Source: JACJYE01 sp964432875
GTDB taxonomy: Bacteria; Bacteroidota; Bacteroidia; Chitinophagales; Saprospiraceae
Assembly (NCBI GenBank): GCA_964432875.1
Contig: CAYSPJ010000043.1
Span: 1-36,917 of the forward strand
Reading direction: 5' to 3'
DNA length: 36,917 nt
Shown: positions 1 to 8,933 of the stretch, piece by piece
How positions within the stretch are numbered: the stretch's first letter is position 1
Layout of the letters: each line of letters opens with the position of its first letter
Notes under the pieces: model-generated
Seen by the model: only the letters and a program-made list of their open reading frames with translations
What the model was told of the DNA's origin: nothing
The model's database searches: none
Made by a program: the position numbers and the translations under genes

Positions 1-873
1 CTAGCCTTGCCCATTGCCCTTCACCACCCGCTCTACCCCTGGTGTATAAGCTCGCCCAAATAGATTGACGTGTACCAATAAGTAGTACAACTGGTAAACC
101 TCCAGGCGGCCTTCCAGGCCAGGGTCGGTAGGATAAACCTCCTGATAGGCTTGATAAAACTCCGGCGCAAAGCCACCGAAAAGGCGGGACATCGCCAGAT
201 CCATTTCGCGGTGGGCGAAGCAGGCAGCAGGATCGATCAAGAAAGGCTTTGCGCCGCTGCCTGCCAGGAAGTTACCGCTCCAGAGGTCGCCATGGATAAG
301 AGCGGGCGGCTCGGCGGGGCAGATATCCGGAAGGCGGGCATAGAACTGTTGTAGATGTTGCTCCGCCCCTGGCCAGAGCAAACCCTTATCCAGCGCGAGC
401 GTTACCTGCGGCACTAAGCGCTCCGCGACGAAAAAGCTCACCCAATCGGGATGCGGCTTATTGTGTTGTGGCAAGCTGCCGATAAAGTTGTCGCGATCCA
501 GGCCAAAATACACCTGAGTCGTGCGGTGCAATTGTGCCAAACCAGCCCCGAATGCTTCCCAGAAATGCTGGTTGCGCTGCCCTGGAGGCACGAACTCCAG
601 CAGCAGGAAGGCGCAACTTCCCGCTTGCCCCATACCCAGCACCTGAGGCACAGCCAAGGCCGCAGGAGCAGCCAGCAAGGCCAGCCCGTGAGCCTCCGCC
701 TCAAACATTTGCTGGGCTTGTGGATGGCGGTTTAACTTCAGGAAAACCGGGCCGCCTGCCGTCTCCAACAAATAAGCTTCGTTGATATCACCGCCGCTGA
801 CGGGCTGGGCAGCCCGTATCGAGCTGCCTAGCAATTGCCCGCAGGCCTCTTGCACCGCGCCAAGCAGCACCAT
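1..873 (-). CDS. Fructosamine/ketosamine-3-kinase family protein
   Basis: This 290-residue protein looks like a fructosamine-kinase-family phosphotransferase. Known members phosphorylate sugar adducts on lysines of glycated proteins, which destabilises the adduct and repairs the protein in the cytoplasm. The APH-like kinase fold shows in a lysine in an FLKLN strand near residue 47, the catalytic loop HGDLWSGN at 194-201 (Asp196, Asn201) and the metal-binding FLIDPA with Asp214. The length matches the family. The ATG lies two bases after the stop of the LytTR regulator gene, so it is almost certainly the last gene of the kinase-regulator operon. The stop codon occupies the first three bases of the window, so the gene is complete. 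The substrate (protein or small-molecule ketosamine) cannot be read from the sequence. Confidence 0.88.
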   Translation of the reverse strand: MVLLGAVQEACGQLLGSSIRAAQPVSGGDINEAYLLETAGGPVFLKLNRHPQAQQMFEAEAHGLALLAAPAALAVPQVLGMGQAGSCAFLLLEFVPPGQRNQHFWEAFGAGLAQLHRTTQVYFGLDRDNFIGSLPQHNKPHPDWVSFFVAERLVPQVTLALDKGLLWPGAEQHLQQFYARLPDICPAEPPALIHGDLWSGNFLAGSGAKPFLIDPAACFAHREMDLAMSRLFGGFAPEFYQAYQEVYPTDPGLEGRLEVYQLYYLLVHVNLFGRAYTPGVERVVKGNGQG

Positions 874-875
874 GC

Positions 876-1598
876 TTACAAGCGGTTTTTGTTGATCATT
901 TCCAGGAGTTCGTCCCGGTAATTTTTACCGATCGGCAAATGTTTGGCCTGGCCCTTTTCCATTACCTCCACCATATTGCCCATGATGGCCTCGATCTTGT
1001 CGATATTGACGATGAAAGAGCGGTGGATGCGCTTGAATTGAGCCGGCGGGAGCTTGTCTTCCAGGCTCTTCATGGTCTGTAAGGTGATGACCCGGCTATT
1101 TTCCAAACGGATGATGACGTAATCTTTAAGCCCCTCAATGTAGATGACCTCCGGGAAGTTGACCTTGACCAGCTTCTTGTCTGCTTTCACAAAAATATAA
1201 TCCTGCTCGCTATGCTCGCCTGCATCCGCCTCCCGGCGGTGGAAGTCAATCTGCTCGGTGGCTTTGTTGACGGCCTTCATGAAACGCTCTAGTGAAATTG
1301 GCTTGAGCAGGTAATCCAGCGCATTGAGTTCGAAGCCCTCAATCGCATAATTGGGATAGGCCGTGGTGAAGACGACCAGGGGCGGGTTGCTAAGCGTTTT
1401 CAGAAAATCGATACCAGTCAACTGTGGCATCTGAATGTCCAGGAACATCAGGTCAACCTCGTGATCCTTGAGGGCTTCATTGGCTTCCAGTGCGTTGCTG
1501 CACTTCTGCACCAGGTGGAGGTTGGGCATTTTTTCAATATAAGTTTCCAGGACATCCAGAGCGAGCGGCTCGTCATCTACGATAATTACGTTGATCAT
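876..1598 (-). CDS. LytTR-type response regulator
   Basis: This is a 240-residue two-component regulator. An N-terminal receiver domain (about 1-120) has the acidic pair at Asp8/Asp9, the phospho-acceptor Asp54 in MFLDIQMP and the conserved Lys99 in LLKP. A C-terminal LytTR DNA-binding domain (about 135-238) carries the typical stretch around IHRSFIVNIDKI. When phosphorylated it should bind promoter DNA as a dimer. The gene lies 18 bp downstream of the LytS-like kinase gene, its presumed partner, and 2 bp upstream of the fructosamine-kinase gene. Such pairs are abundant in Bacteroidota, and the target genes are not evident here. Confidence 0.95.
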   Translation of the reverse strand: MINVIIVDDEPLALDVLETYIEKMPNLHLVQKCSNALEANEALKDHEVDLMFLDIQMPQLTGIDFLKTLSNPPLVVFTTAYPNYAIEGFELNALDYLLKPISLERFMKAVNKATEQIDFHRREADAGEHSEQDYIFVKADKKLVKVNFPEVIYIEGLKDYVIIRLENSRVITLQTMKSLEDKLPPAQFKRIHRSFIVNIDKIEAIMGNMVEVMEKGQAKHLPIGKNYRDELLEMINKNRL

Positions 1599-1616
1599 CC
1601 GTTTAGGTTTAAAGCG

Positions 1617-2678
1617 TTATTGGCTGAGTTTTATTTTCAAATTTACGGTATATACCCTCGGGGTGTCGTCTATCTTGATCTCATATTGGCCGGGGTACAA
1701 CAAGTTGAGGCGGCGATGGATATTGACCAGCCCGATACCGCCACTGCGGCGGTTATCCTGTCGAGGCAAGGTGTCCGGTTTGCTGTTTTCAATGAAAAAA
1801 TCCACATCCAACTCGCTTACCTCCAGCCTGATATTAACAAATCCCGACGCGATTTGGTTATTTAGCCCGTGTTTGAAGCTGTTTTCCAAAAAGGGGATGA
1901 ACATTAGGGGCGCTATCTTTTGGTCTTTCACCTCGCCCACTACTTCAAAGTGGATGTTCATATTTTTACCTTGCCGCAGCCGCTCCAGGTCGAGGTAGTT
2001 ATAAATATAATTGACCTCTTTGCTCAACAGCACTTGCTTTTCGTTGCATTCATAGAGCATGTAGCGCATCATCTCCGACAACTTCAGCACGATCTCCGGG
2101 GCTTGGTCCGACTTCTTCAGGGTCAGGGCATAGAGGTTATTCAGGGTATTGAACAAGAAATGCGGGTTGATCTGGGATTTCAGGAAGCGCAGCTCCGACT
2201 GCATGGTCTGGGTCTGCAGTTCCTGTTTTTCCCTCAAATCCCGCACCCAATCGGCAATGATTTTAAAGACCGTGGAAGAGCCGGCGATGACAAAAGTAAC
2301 TAAAAAATACCAATTCATATTAGCCAGCAAAGCGTGCTGCAAAACGGGATATCCGGTAAATTTCCAGTATAGCGCCAGTACTTTTAGGGGGGTAATCATG
2401 AGGGTGGCAAGGATCAGCAAGCCGCAATATGTCAGGAAGAGCTTCTGAGTCAGATAGTTAGGGATGAGGTACAACAGGTTGAAATAAACGATGATGGCAT
2501 AAAACAGCAGGTTGATGATTTCATTGCTCAAGGTGAAGAGGAAGTTCTGTTCGATGCCATTGAACCAAAGCATCAATACCAGCAGGAATAGCCAAAACAG
2601 CCCGTGATAGACCACCCGCTGAGACAGGAAATGATAAAGCCGTTTTAAACTCTCGTGTTCGTGCAAAGAAGCATCCAT
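1617..2678 (-). CDS. LytS/YehU-type sensor histidine kinase
   Basis: This integral-membrane sensor kinase has about 353 residues from the chosen start. Several hydrophobic helices fill roughly the first 150 residues, then a short coiled linker leads to the His_kinase (PF06580) block INPHFLFNTLNNLYAL with the phospho-accepting His, followed by an ATPase domain with FLENSFKHG and GIGLVNIHRRL. Its role would be to phosphorylate the LytTR regulator encoded 18 bp downstream. The frame is open to 2738, but I chose the ATG at 2678 because an AAAAAGGAA stretch sits just upstream and the extra 20 residues look like non-coding sequence. The sensed signal is unknown. Confidence 0.92.
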   Translation of the reverse strand: MDASLHEHESLKRLYHFLSQRVVYHGLFWLFLLVLMLWFNGIEQNFLFTLSNEIINLLFYAIIVYFNLLYLIPNYLTQKLFLTYCGLLILATLMITPLKVLALYWKFTGYPVLQHALLANMNWYFLVTFVIAGSSTVFKIIADWVRDLREKQELQTQTMQSELRFLKSQINPHFLFNTLNNLYALTLKKSDQAPEIVLKLSEMMRYMLYECNEKQVLLSKEVNYIYNYLDLERLRQGKNMNIHFEVVGEVKDQKIAPLMFIPFLENSFKHGLNNQIASGFVNIRLEVSELDVDFFIENSKPDTLPRQDNRRSGGIGLVNIHRRLNLLYPGQYEIKIDDTPRVYTVNLKIKLSQ

Positions 2679-2794
2679 TTCTGCGTTCCTTTTTCTACTC
2701 CAGCCGCTACTGCTACCTGGAGACTTTGTGGCTGGCAAAATAGCAATTATTCCTCTTATCCTTCAATTTTGGCCAATTACGCCTCCCTCCCCCA

Positions 2795-2838
2795 CTTTAA
2801 CCCTTAACCTTTACCCTTTATCCTTCAACCCTTCAACC
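2795..2838. repeat. Imperfect 7-bp tandem repeat
   Basis: Six degenerate units close to CTTTAAC/CCTTAAC/CTTCAAC stand head to tail in the spacer between the divergent kinase and pterin-synthase genes. The rest of 2739-2982 is a pyrimidine-rich, low-complexity stretch with no gene. The array may be a slippage-prone microsatellite; no function can be inferred. Confidence 0.6.
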
Positions 2839-2953
2839 GCCAAATTTCCCCCCTCTCCCCCCAGCACCAAAAAAAAATTAGGCCAGATAAGCCCGATTAT
2901 CGCCAAGCGCGTATTTTATTCCCGTACAGGTAGCGCAGCAAATGCAGGATTTG

Positions 2954-2961
2954 TACTTTTG
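2954..2961 (+). promoter_or_regulatory. Candidate -7 box for the pterin synthase gene
   Basis: TACTTTTG fits the bacteroidotal -7 consensus TAnnTTTG exactly and lies 21 bp before the ATG at 2983. No good -33 TTTG is visible at the usual distance, so this is a partial match. It also argues that the open frame upstream of 2983 is not translated. Confidence 0.45.
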
Positions 2962-2982
2962 CGCTGCAAAAAACGAGGTAAA

Positions 2983-3396
2983 ATGGTATATCTAACCAGG
3001 CGGGAGCGATTTAATGCCGCCCATAAGCTATGGGTTGGCGAATGGAGCGAAGAGCAGAACATGCAGGCATTTGGCAAGTGCGCCAACCGCAACTGGCATG
3101 GCCACAACTACGATCTCTACGTCACTGTTAAAGGCCGGCCCGACCCGCTGACCGGCTTCATCGTCGATGTCAAGGCGCTCAGCAAACTGATTAAAACGCA
3201 AATTATCGATCAGGTTGACCATTGCAACCTCAACCTGGATGTCGGCTTTATCCCCAAAGGGCTACAGCCGACTACTGAAAACCTGGTCATCTTGTTTTGG
3301 CAGCAGCTGGAGCCCCACCTGGAAGGCTGTAAGCTGCACTGCATCAAACTCTATGAAACGGAGAACATCTATGCCGAGTATTATGGCGAGGTTTGA
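2983..3396 (+). CDS. 6-pyruvoyl-tetrahydropterin synthase / QueD family protein
   Basis: This 137-residue protein belongs to the PTPS/QueD family. Members convert 7,8-dihydroneopterin triphosphate to 6-pyruvoyl- or 6-carboxy-tetrahydropterin, for biopterin-like cofactors or queuosine. The zinc ligands are His14 (FNAAHKLW), His39 and His41 (WHGHNY). Cys33 is the likely catalytic cysteine, Asp79-His80 the charge-relay pair, and Glu125 in YETEN the pterin anchor. The C-x5-HGHNY spacing and YETEN resemble animal PTPS more than the short E. coli QueD motif. I chose the ATG at 2983, with GAGGTA just upstream, because the preceding 85 codons are low-complexity and cross a promoter box. folE, which makes its substrate, follows 191 bp downstream. 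Confidence 0.9.
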   Translation: MVYLTRRERFNAAHKLWVGEWSEEQNMQAFGKCANRNWHGHNYDLYVTVKGRPDPLTGFIVDVKALSKLIKTQIIDQVDHCNLNLDVGFIPKGLQPTTENLVILFWQQLEPHLEGCKLHCIKLYETENIYAEYYGEV

Positions 3397-3587
3397 GGTA
3401 TAGCTGGTAAAAAGCCCATGCAACTCGCACTGGGTTATGTGCCTTGCTGCCGTCCGGGCGGAGCAGCCATGCAACCACAATCCCCTTTTGTTGTTATATC
3501 AGGTGTCAATTTTAAAGCAAAAACCAGTAGGGCGATTTGCGGTGGACGCAGCTATGAAGACCATAAATTGCCAAAACAAAGAGAAAA

Positions 3588-4193
3588 ATGGCTTACACAA
3601 CCGACACTAATATAGAAGAAGACAGTCTGGCAGCGATTGACAGCCTGGTAAACAACTACGCGCACATTATCAGCCAGATTGGGGAAGACATTTCGCGCGA
3701 TGGGCTGATGAAAACCCCTGAACGGGCTGCCAAAGCCATGCAATTCCTCACCCAGGGCTATGCCCAGAATGCCGAAGCCGTGCTCCGTTCGGCCCTCTTC
3801 CAGGAAGAATACAGCGAGATGGTCATCGTCAAAGACATCGAACTTTATTCGCTATGCGAGCACCACCTCCTGCCCTTCTTTGGTAAAGCCCACGTGGCCT
3901 ACATCCCCAACGGTTATATCGTGGGGTTGAGCAAAATACCGCGGGTAATTGATATCTTTGCCCGCCGATTGCAGGTACAGGAACGCCTGACCGACCAGAT
4001 ATTAAAGTGCATCCAAAGCACCATCAACCCGCTGGGGGCCGCAGTAGTAATCGAAGCGCGGCACATGTGCATGATGATGCGGGGCGTGCAAAAACAAAAT
4101 TCGGTGACTACCACCTCTGCTTTCACTGGCGAATTTCAGAAGGTGGAGACCCGGAATGAATTCCTGAATCTAATTGGCTCAAAGCTGCATTGA
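3588..4193 (+). CDS. folE: GTP cyclohydrolase I
   Basis: This 201-residue enzyme opens GTP to 7,8-dihydroneopterin triphosphate, the first step of folate and pterin synthesis, as a cytoplasmic decamer. The zinc ligands Cys90, His93 (LCEHHLLPF) and Cys161 (ARHMCMMMRG) match E. coli Cys110, His113 and Cys181. The GTP-binding stretch GLSKIPRVIDIFARRLQVQERLTDQI and the C-terminal SVTTTSAFTG are intact. The ATG at 3588 follows an A-rich leader without a clear ribosome-binding site, as is common in this phylum. Its neighbours are the PTPS-like gene upstream and fabD 19 bp downstream, so folE and fabD are probably co-transcribed. Confidence 0.97.
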   Translation: MAYTTDTNIEEDSLAAIDSLVNNYAHIISQIGEDISRDGLMKTPERAAKAMQFLTQGYAQNAEAVLRSALFQEEYSEMVIVKDIELYSLCEHHLLPFFGKAHVAYIPNGYIVGLSKIPRVIDIFARRLQVQERLTDQILKCIQSTINPLGAAVVIEARHMCMMMRGVQKQNSVTTTSAFTGEFQKVETRNEFLNLIGSKLH

Positions 4194-4212
4194 AAAAACG
4201 AAAAAGATTAGC

Positions 4213-5091
4213 ATGAAAGCGTACGTATTTCCCGGACAGGGCTCCCAGTTTGAAGGCATGGGCAAGGACCTCTACGACAGCTCGACTGTAGCCCGTGATT
4301 TGATGGAACAGGCAAACGACATCCTGGGCTTCCGTCTGACTGACGTCATGTTTGAGGGCCAGGCCGAAGAGTTGAAGCAGACCAAAGTTACTCAGCCGGC
4401 GATTTTCCTGCATTCGATCGCCAAGGCCAAGATGAGTGGAGCAAGCTTCCAACCCGATGCCGTGGCAGGGCATTCTCTTGGTGAATTCTCTGCCCTGGTT
4501 GCCGCTGGCGCCATGTCATTTGAGGATGGCCTCAAGCTGGTGTACCAAAGGGCACTGGCGATGCAGAAGGCCTGCGAACTGGAAGAAAGCACCATGGCCG
4601 CTGTCATCGGCCTGGAAGACGAAGTAGTAGAGCGCATCTGTGCCGAAGCAGGCGACCAGGTCGTGGCGGCAAACTACAACTGCCCGGGGCAATTAGTCAT
4701 CTCTGGTACCCTGGCTGGTATCCAGCTGGCCTTGGAAAAACTACAGGAAGCTGGTGCCCGCCGCGCAGTCATGCTCCAGGTTGGCGGGGCTTTCCATTCT
4801 GCCCTGATGCAACCGGCCCAGGAAGAGCTACAAGCGGCAATCGAGCAAACGCCTTTCAACGCGCCGCTTTGCCCCGTTTACCAAAACGTCAACGCATTGC
4901 CAGCGCAAGATCCGGAGATCATCCAAGCCAATCTCATTGCTCAGCTCACTGCCCCAGTACGTTGGACGCAGACGATGCAAAACATGATCGCGGATGGGGT
5001 GCTGGAGTTCATCGAAGTAGGCGGCAGTGGCTCAACTTTGCAGGGGCTGGTCAAAAAAATCGACCGAAAATTCCCGACCAGCGCCTTATAG
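4213..5091 (+). CDS. fabD: Malonyl-CoA:ACP transacylase
   Basis: This 292-residue enzyme moves malonyl from CoA to acyl carrier protein at the start of fatty-acid elongation. It has the N-terminal FPGQGSQ motif, nucleophile Ser88 in GHSLGEFSAL, and the catalytic His195 in GGAFHSALM. An active-site Arg is probably supplied by the YQRALAMQ segment near residue 113. The length is normal for FabD. The open frame begins at 4174 inside folE, but the family starts directly with KAYVFPGQG, so the ATG at 4213 is the real start. No other fatty-acid synthesis genes are beside it, which is common in Bacteroidota. Confidence 0.96.
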   Translation: MKAYVFPGQGSQFEGMGKDLYDSSTVARDLMEQANDILGFRLTDVMFEGQAEELKQTKVTQPAIFLHSIAKAKMSGASFQPDAVAGHSLGEFSALVAAGAMSFEDGLKLVYQRALAMQKACELEESTMAAVIGLEDEVVERICAEAGDQVVAANYNCPGQLVISGTLAGIQLALEKLQEAGARRAVMLQVGGAFHSALMQPAQEELQAAIEQTPFNAPLCPVYQNVNALPAQDPEIIQANLIAQLTAPVRWTQTMQNMIADGVLEFIEVGGSGSTLQGLVKKIDRKFPTSAL

Positions 5092-5154
5092 TTGACATTC
5101 GTTATTGTTTTTTTGGCCAAAGAAATGGATATTAGCGCGGTGGAGCACATTTTC

Positions 5155-5175
5155 CCGGCCCTTCAATAGGGCCGG
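5155..5175 (+). terminator. Hairpin after fabD
   Basis: A perfect 7-bp GC-rich stem (CCGGCCC / GGGCCGG) with a 7-base loop lies 64 bp past the fabD stop and 49 bp before the YqgE gene. Only a short T run follows, so it is a weak intrinsic terminator at best or an RNA-stabilising hairpin. Confidence 0.4.
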
Positions 5176-5223
5176 TTAGATGGCGCAAAACTGTAAATTC
5201 ACCATGACGAAACCGGAGATTCC

Positions 5224-5784
5224 ATGAAAGAACCTAAAGTCAAAATCGGAGATATACTCTTGGCCGAACCTTTTATGCTGGACCCCAACTTCAAACGGGC
5301 GGTCGTCCTGCTCTGCAGCCACAGCCATGAAGAGGGTAGCATCGGCTACATCCTCAACCGCCCGCTCGATATGCGCATCGACGAGCTGATCGATGATTTC
5401 CCGGAATTTGACTCCATGGCCTTCTTTGGCGGCCCGGTGCAAACCGATACCATCCACTACGTGCACAACCTCGGAGAGCTGGTGGAAGATAGCATCAAGA
5501 TTTCTGACGGAGTCTACTGGGGCGGCAATTTCGAAAAACTCAAATTCCTCATTTCTTCAGGCCTCATCCTGCCGCACAACATCCGCTTCTTCGTAGGCTA
5601 TTCCGGCTGGTCGGAAAGCCAGCTGGATGACGAAATGGACTATGGCTCCTGGGTTCTGGCGGATATGCACGCCAATTATCTCTTCAAAACGAAACCAGAT
5701 GAACTCTGGCAGCAGGTGATGTACAACAAAGGAGACGCCTATACCGTCATCTCTCAAATGCCGGAATTGAGCAATTTGAATTAA
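5224..5784 (+). CDS. YqgE/AlgH family protein (UPF0301)
   Basis: This 186-residue protein belongs to the YqgE/AlgH family (DUF179). Its hallmarks are the opening stretch GDILLAEPFMLDPNFKRAVVLLC, then GSIGYILNRPL, FFGGPVQTDTIHYVH, and the later VFVGYSGWSESQL-like block seen here as FFVGYSGWSESQLDDE. Length is typical. The biochemical role is unresolved; AlgH was linked genetically to alginate regulation in Pseudomonas, but the family occurs widely outside alginate producers. No signal peptide or membrane segment is visible, so it is probably cytoplasmic. It stands between fabD and the convergent secreted-protein cluster and may have its own promoter. Confidence 0.93.
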   Translation: MKEPKVKIGDILLAEPFMLDPNFKRAVVLLCSHSHEEGSIGYILNRPLDMRIDELIDDFPEFDSMAFFGGPVQTDTIHYVHNLGELVEDSIKISDGVYWGGNFEKLKFLISSGLILPHNIRFFVGYSGWSESQLDDEMDYGSWVLADMHANYLFKTKPDELWQQVMYNKGDAYTVISQMPELSNLN

Positions 5785-5900
5785 GCCTTTGAGACCGCAT
5801 CAGCAGGGAAATCCCCCCGCTCTCGCTACGCTCGTCCGGGACACCCTGAGGGTATTGTCGGCTGCTTACCCCCGACTGAGCCTTGCGATACCAACTCCAA

Positions 5901-8900
5901 CTACCGCTTCACCACCCGCACTACCTGCACGCCTGCTGCATGACGCAGTACCAAGAGGTACACCCCTGCCGGGGCATCCAGCGCAAGCAAGTGTTGGCCG
6001 GCGGCGTAGCTGCCCCTTGATAACCGTCGTCCCATGGCATCGTACAAGATCGCCTCGGCCGGCCAGGGTAGCTCCAGGGTAAAGCGGCCTTGGTTGGGAT
6101 TGGGCAAGGCCTTGGGCTGAGTCGGCAGCTCGTTTGGCTCAGCTGTATTGACGACCAGGGCGCAATCGGAGCGCAGCTGGCAGTTGCCCAGGCTCAGCAG
6201 CACGGCATAACTGCCGCTCACGCTCGGCACAAAGAATGGCTGCACTGCACCGACAACTGCCTGGCCGGTGCCGCAGTCGATCCATTGATAATCAACATTT
6301 GCTTGTGCCGCAGTCAGAGTATCGCCTGACAGGCCGATGGCCAAGTCTAGCGCGGGGCCGTCGGGCAGGTCAGCTTCTAGTACCAAGCTCTGGCAAGCCC
6401 CATCGGTGATAGTCACGGCATAAGTCCCGGCAGACAAGCCGCTCAGCATCGGAGCTGTAGAGCTGTTGCCAGTCCAGGCATAAGCCAAAGGCGGCACCCC
6501 TTGAGCATCAGTGGCAATCGCGCCATCGGCATCACCAGCACAGGCGGGCGGAATAGCCAGGAGCTGGCCGCTGAGCGGCACGGAGTAGCGCGTATGGGCA
6601 AAGGTGCGCGGGTTGAAACCGCGGCGACCCGTTGCCAGATAGCGGAAGCCGCTATCATCCAAAGGTGCCAGGCCGCGTAAATCCATGCTCGTAAACTCGT
6701 CTGGGTTGGGGATGGTGTCAGGCGAGCCCGTTAGCTGCAGGGCACCACACCATTGCAAGCGATAGATATACGAGGCCTGGTAAGTGCCGAAGGGATTGGG
6801 CTGCGCTTGCCTCGTACCCAACAGCGCACGACAGGAGCCAAGTGATGCCAGGGTGACGCCCAGATCGTTGAAATCTCCACCAAAGGAAAGCTCGTCGATC
6901 AATTGGCGCGAGGACAGGCGGAACAGGCCCAGCCATACATCACTATCGCCATCTGGATCCAGGGTGCGCCCGGCCACGAGCATCATGCCGCCGGACAAAA
7001 TGGCTTGGCTGCCTTCTACCCCCTGGCGGGGCGGAGTGGTATTAAGCAAGCTGCCAAAAGGGTTGAACAAGGCAAAGGACACCCCAAATCCACTGAGCGG
7101 GTGGTTGGCCAAGACCAGGTAATTCCCGCCGCTCGGCAATACCGCAAAGGGCCGGTCGAAACCCCGGAAATTTACCCTGGCACTATGCTCCACCTCAAGT
7201 TGATGAGACAACACGGTAAAGTTGAGGTCAGAAAAATTGAGCGGGTTGTCGATACCCAGCTCGGAAACCACGACAATCCGCTCGGCATCAGCTAACAAGA
7301 CAGGGTAGCGATTGAGGTAGAGGCAATTGTCGCAAGCAGCAGGCTTGCCAAGGATGCGGAACTGTTGCGGGATTAAATCTACATCGAGCTTGAGTACCAG
7401 GGAGCGCTCTTGCTCATCCTCTGGCCCACAACCGCTGCACTGCCCGACGGCGATGATGCTGCCATCCTCCAGGCGCGCCAAGCTGTAGAAAGCGGAAGAA
7501 GCCCCGCCGATAAGCGCCCCGTAGGTATAGCGCCCCAGGCTGTCGCCCTGTGCGCCGAGCCGCAACAGCGCAGCCTCCCCATTCCATTCACCAGCGGCGA
7601 GGAAAGTGCTGTCGGGTAAGGCTAATAAACCGTAGGGCTGATTGGGTGCTTCCTGCGGATCGCCAAACACCTGGGCCTGTGCCAGGCTGCCGCTGCAAGC
7701 CTCCTCAAACTGGGGTGGGCAAGTACCCGCCCCGGTATTGCCGCTGGCCGCGATGAGCGGCCCCCAAAAGGACATCAGATGGTCAACCCGCTCCTCGATA
7801 TTGACGATGCTATGGTTATTGCCCGTCAAGCAAGACAAAGTACTGGAGGAGCCGTTGTTGATGATGTCGGTATAAACCAGCGGCGCTTCGCCTCCCAATG
7901 CCGTTACAAAGCCCTGGATGTCAAAAGAGCCGTGCACCAGAGGCCAAGAGCTGAAAAGCGGGGTGCAAAATGCAAAGGCCACTTCGCAATACTGGCGTAA
8001 AAGGCTAAATGGGCGCGCATGGCGATAGCCCACTACCAAGTCATCGGTTTGATGGTAGAGATACAGCGCTGGCTTTAGAGGGCCCGGCAGGATGTCCTCC
8101 ATCATGCCGCCCATAAAGTTGGCCACGCCACGTACGCTGGCATCGTAGCCATTGCCAAGGTGTAGATCACCCTCCGTGCTGCCCAGATCGGGGCGCGCCC
8201 GGCTGGCACTGGCGACGGAACAGCTGCCGGGGAAAAATAGCGAAGGCGGCGGTGCATCTGGCAGCGCATAGCAAGCCTCAGGCTTTTCCCCTGGATCCAA
8301 ATACCCCGCATACAAAGCGATGAAACCGCCCGCGCTGGAGCCTCCGATAAACACGTTATCTACATCGGTAGAATCCTGCACATGACGCCCTTTAAGGAAA
8401 CGGATCGCGCCCCGGGCATCCTGCATCCCCCGATAGACCGCACGGGTGACTTCAGCAGAATCTAAGGCCTGCAGGCATTTCAACTCGGCATTGCACAGCA
8501 GCCCAGGGTCAAAGCTGCCGCCTTTGAGGTGGAAACCCAGGCGGTAGGAAATGGACGCTGCTACTGCGCCCCGGCTAGCCAAAGCCCGGCACAGGGCAAC
8601 AACATCGCCATCGCCCTCATCCCCCCGCAGGAAAGCGCCGCCATGCACGATTACAAACAGTGGACGCGCCGGGTTGAAATCGCAGACGGGCTTGTAAATA
8701 TCCATCCGCAACTCCCGCTCTACCCCACCGTAATCTGCCGCCTGCCCATAAACGATGCCTTGCTCGACCCGCCAGCCATAGCGAGGCTCGGTGTAGGCTG
8801 CCTGGCCGGGCAGGAGGCCAAGCACCAAAAAGTAAGCTGCCAGCAACGCCCAACTCCGTCTGGCAAGCAGCCCCAAGCGCCGATTTGAAGATGAAGTAAG

Positions 8901-8933
8901 TAGATTCGCGAATTGAGGAGATAAGTGTATCAT
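5901..8933 (-). CDS. Secreted alpha/beta-hydrolase with SprB repeat and type IX sorting domain
   Basis: This exported protein has about 1010 residues. An N-terminal hydrophobic signal (about 27-46) follows a positively charged stretch. An alpha/beta-hydrolase domain of the carboxylesterase type comes next, with the oxyanion motif HGGAF at 97-101, the nucleophile elbow GGSSAGG with Ser200, a probable acid in TDDLVVGYR and a probable His in GNNHS. The middle (about 400-760) resembles the repeated beta-strand segments of Bacteroidota exoproteins. One SprB-type repeat (GVPPLAYAWTG...) follows, then a YQWIDCGTG module, and PNPNQGRFTLELPWP opens the C-terminal sorting domain. The frame extends to a TTG at 8945, but the ATG at 8933 is the better start. 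Ester hydrolysis outside the cell is likely; the substrate is unknown. It is the last gene of the secreted cluster. Confidence 0.85.
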   Translation of the reverse strand: MIHLSPQFANLLTSSSNRRLGLLARRSWALLAAYFLVLGLLPGQAAYTEPRYGWRVEQGIVYGQAADYGGVERELRMDIYKPVCDFNPARPLFVIVHGGAFLRGDEGDGDVVALCRALASRGAVAASISYRLGFHLKGGSFDPGLLCNAELKCLQALDSAEVTRAVYRGMQDARGAIRFLKGRHVQDSTDVDNVFIGGSSAGGFIALYAGYLDPGEKPEACYALPDAPPPSLFFPGSCSVASASRARPDLGSTEGDLHLGNGYDASVRGVANFMGGMMEDILPGPLKPALYLYHQTDDLVVGYRHARPFSLLRQYCEVAFAFCTPLFSSWPLVHGSFDIQGFVTALGGEAPLVYTDIINNGSSSTLSCLTGNNHSIVNIEERVDHLMSFWGPLIAASGNTGAGTCPPQFEEACSGSLAQAQVFGDPQEAPNQPYGLLALPDSTFLAAGEWNGEAALLRLGAQGDSLGRYTYGALIGGASSAFYSLARLEDGSIIAVGQCSGCGPEDEQERSLVLKLDVDLIPQQFRILGKPAACDNCLYLNRYPVLLADAERIVVVSELGIDNPLNFSDLNFTVLSHQLEVEHSARVNFRGFDRPFAVLPSGGNYLVLANHPLSGFGVSFALFNPFGSLLNTTPPRQGVEGSQAILSGGMMLVAGRTLDPDGDSDVWLGLFRLSSRQLIDELSFGGDFNDLGVTLASLGSCRALLGTRQAQPNPFGTYQASYIYRLQWCGALQLTGSPDTIPNPDEFTSMDLRGLAPLDDSGFRYLATGRRGFNPRTFAHTRYSVPLSGQLLAIPPACAGDADGAIATDAQGVPPLAYAWTGNSSTAPMLSGLSAGTYAVTITDGACQSLVLEADLPDGPALDLAIGLSGDTLTAAQANVDYQWIDCGTGQAVVGAVQPFFVPSVSGSYAVLLSLGNCQLRSDCALVVNTAEPNELPTQPKALPNPNQGRFTLELPWPAEAILYDAMGRRLSRGSYAAGQHLLALDAPAGVYLLVLRHAAGVQVVRVVKR

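Noticed and set aside
2795..2838. CRISPR array
   Set aside because: The units are 7 bp, contiguous and degenerate, with no spacers and no cas genes nearby.
3397..3587. Small gene between the pterin synthase and folE
   Set aside because: A 65-codon frame exists but overlaps the folE start and has no plausible protein character; I see only ordinary spacer.
5789..6082. 97-codon plus-strand frame after the YqgE gene
   Set aside because: It overlaps the conserved sorting domain of the convergent secreted hydrolase and is Pro/Arg-rich without any motif.
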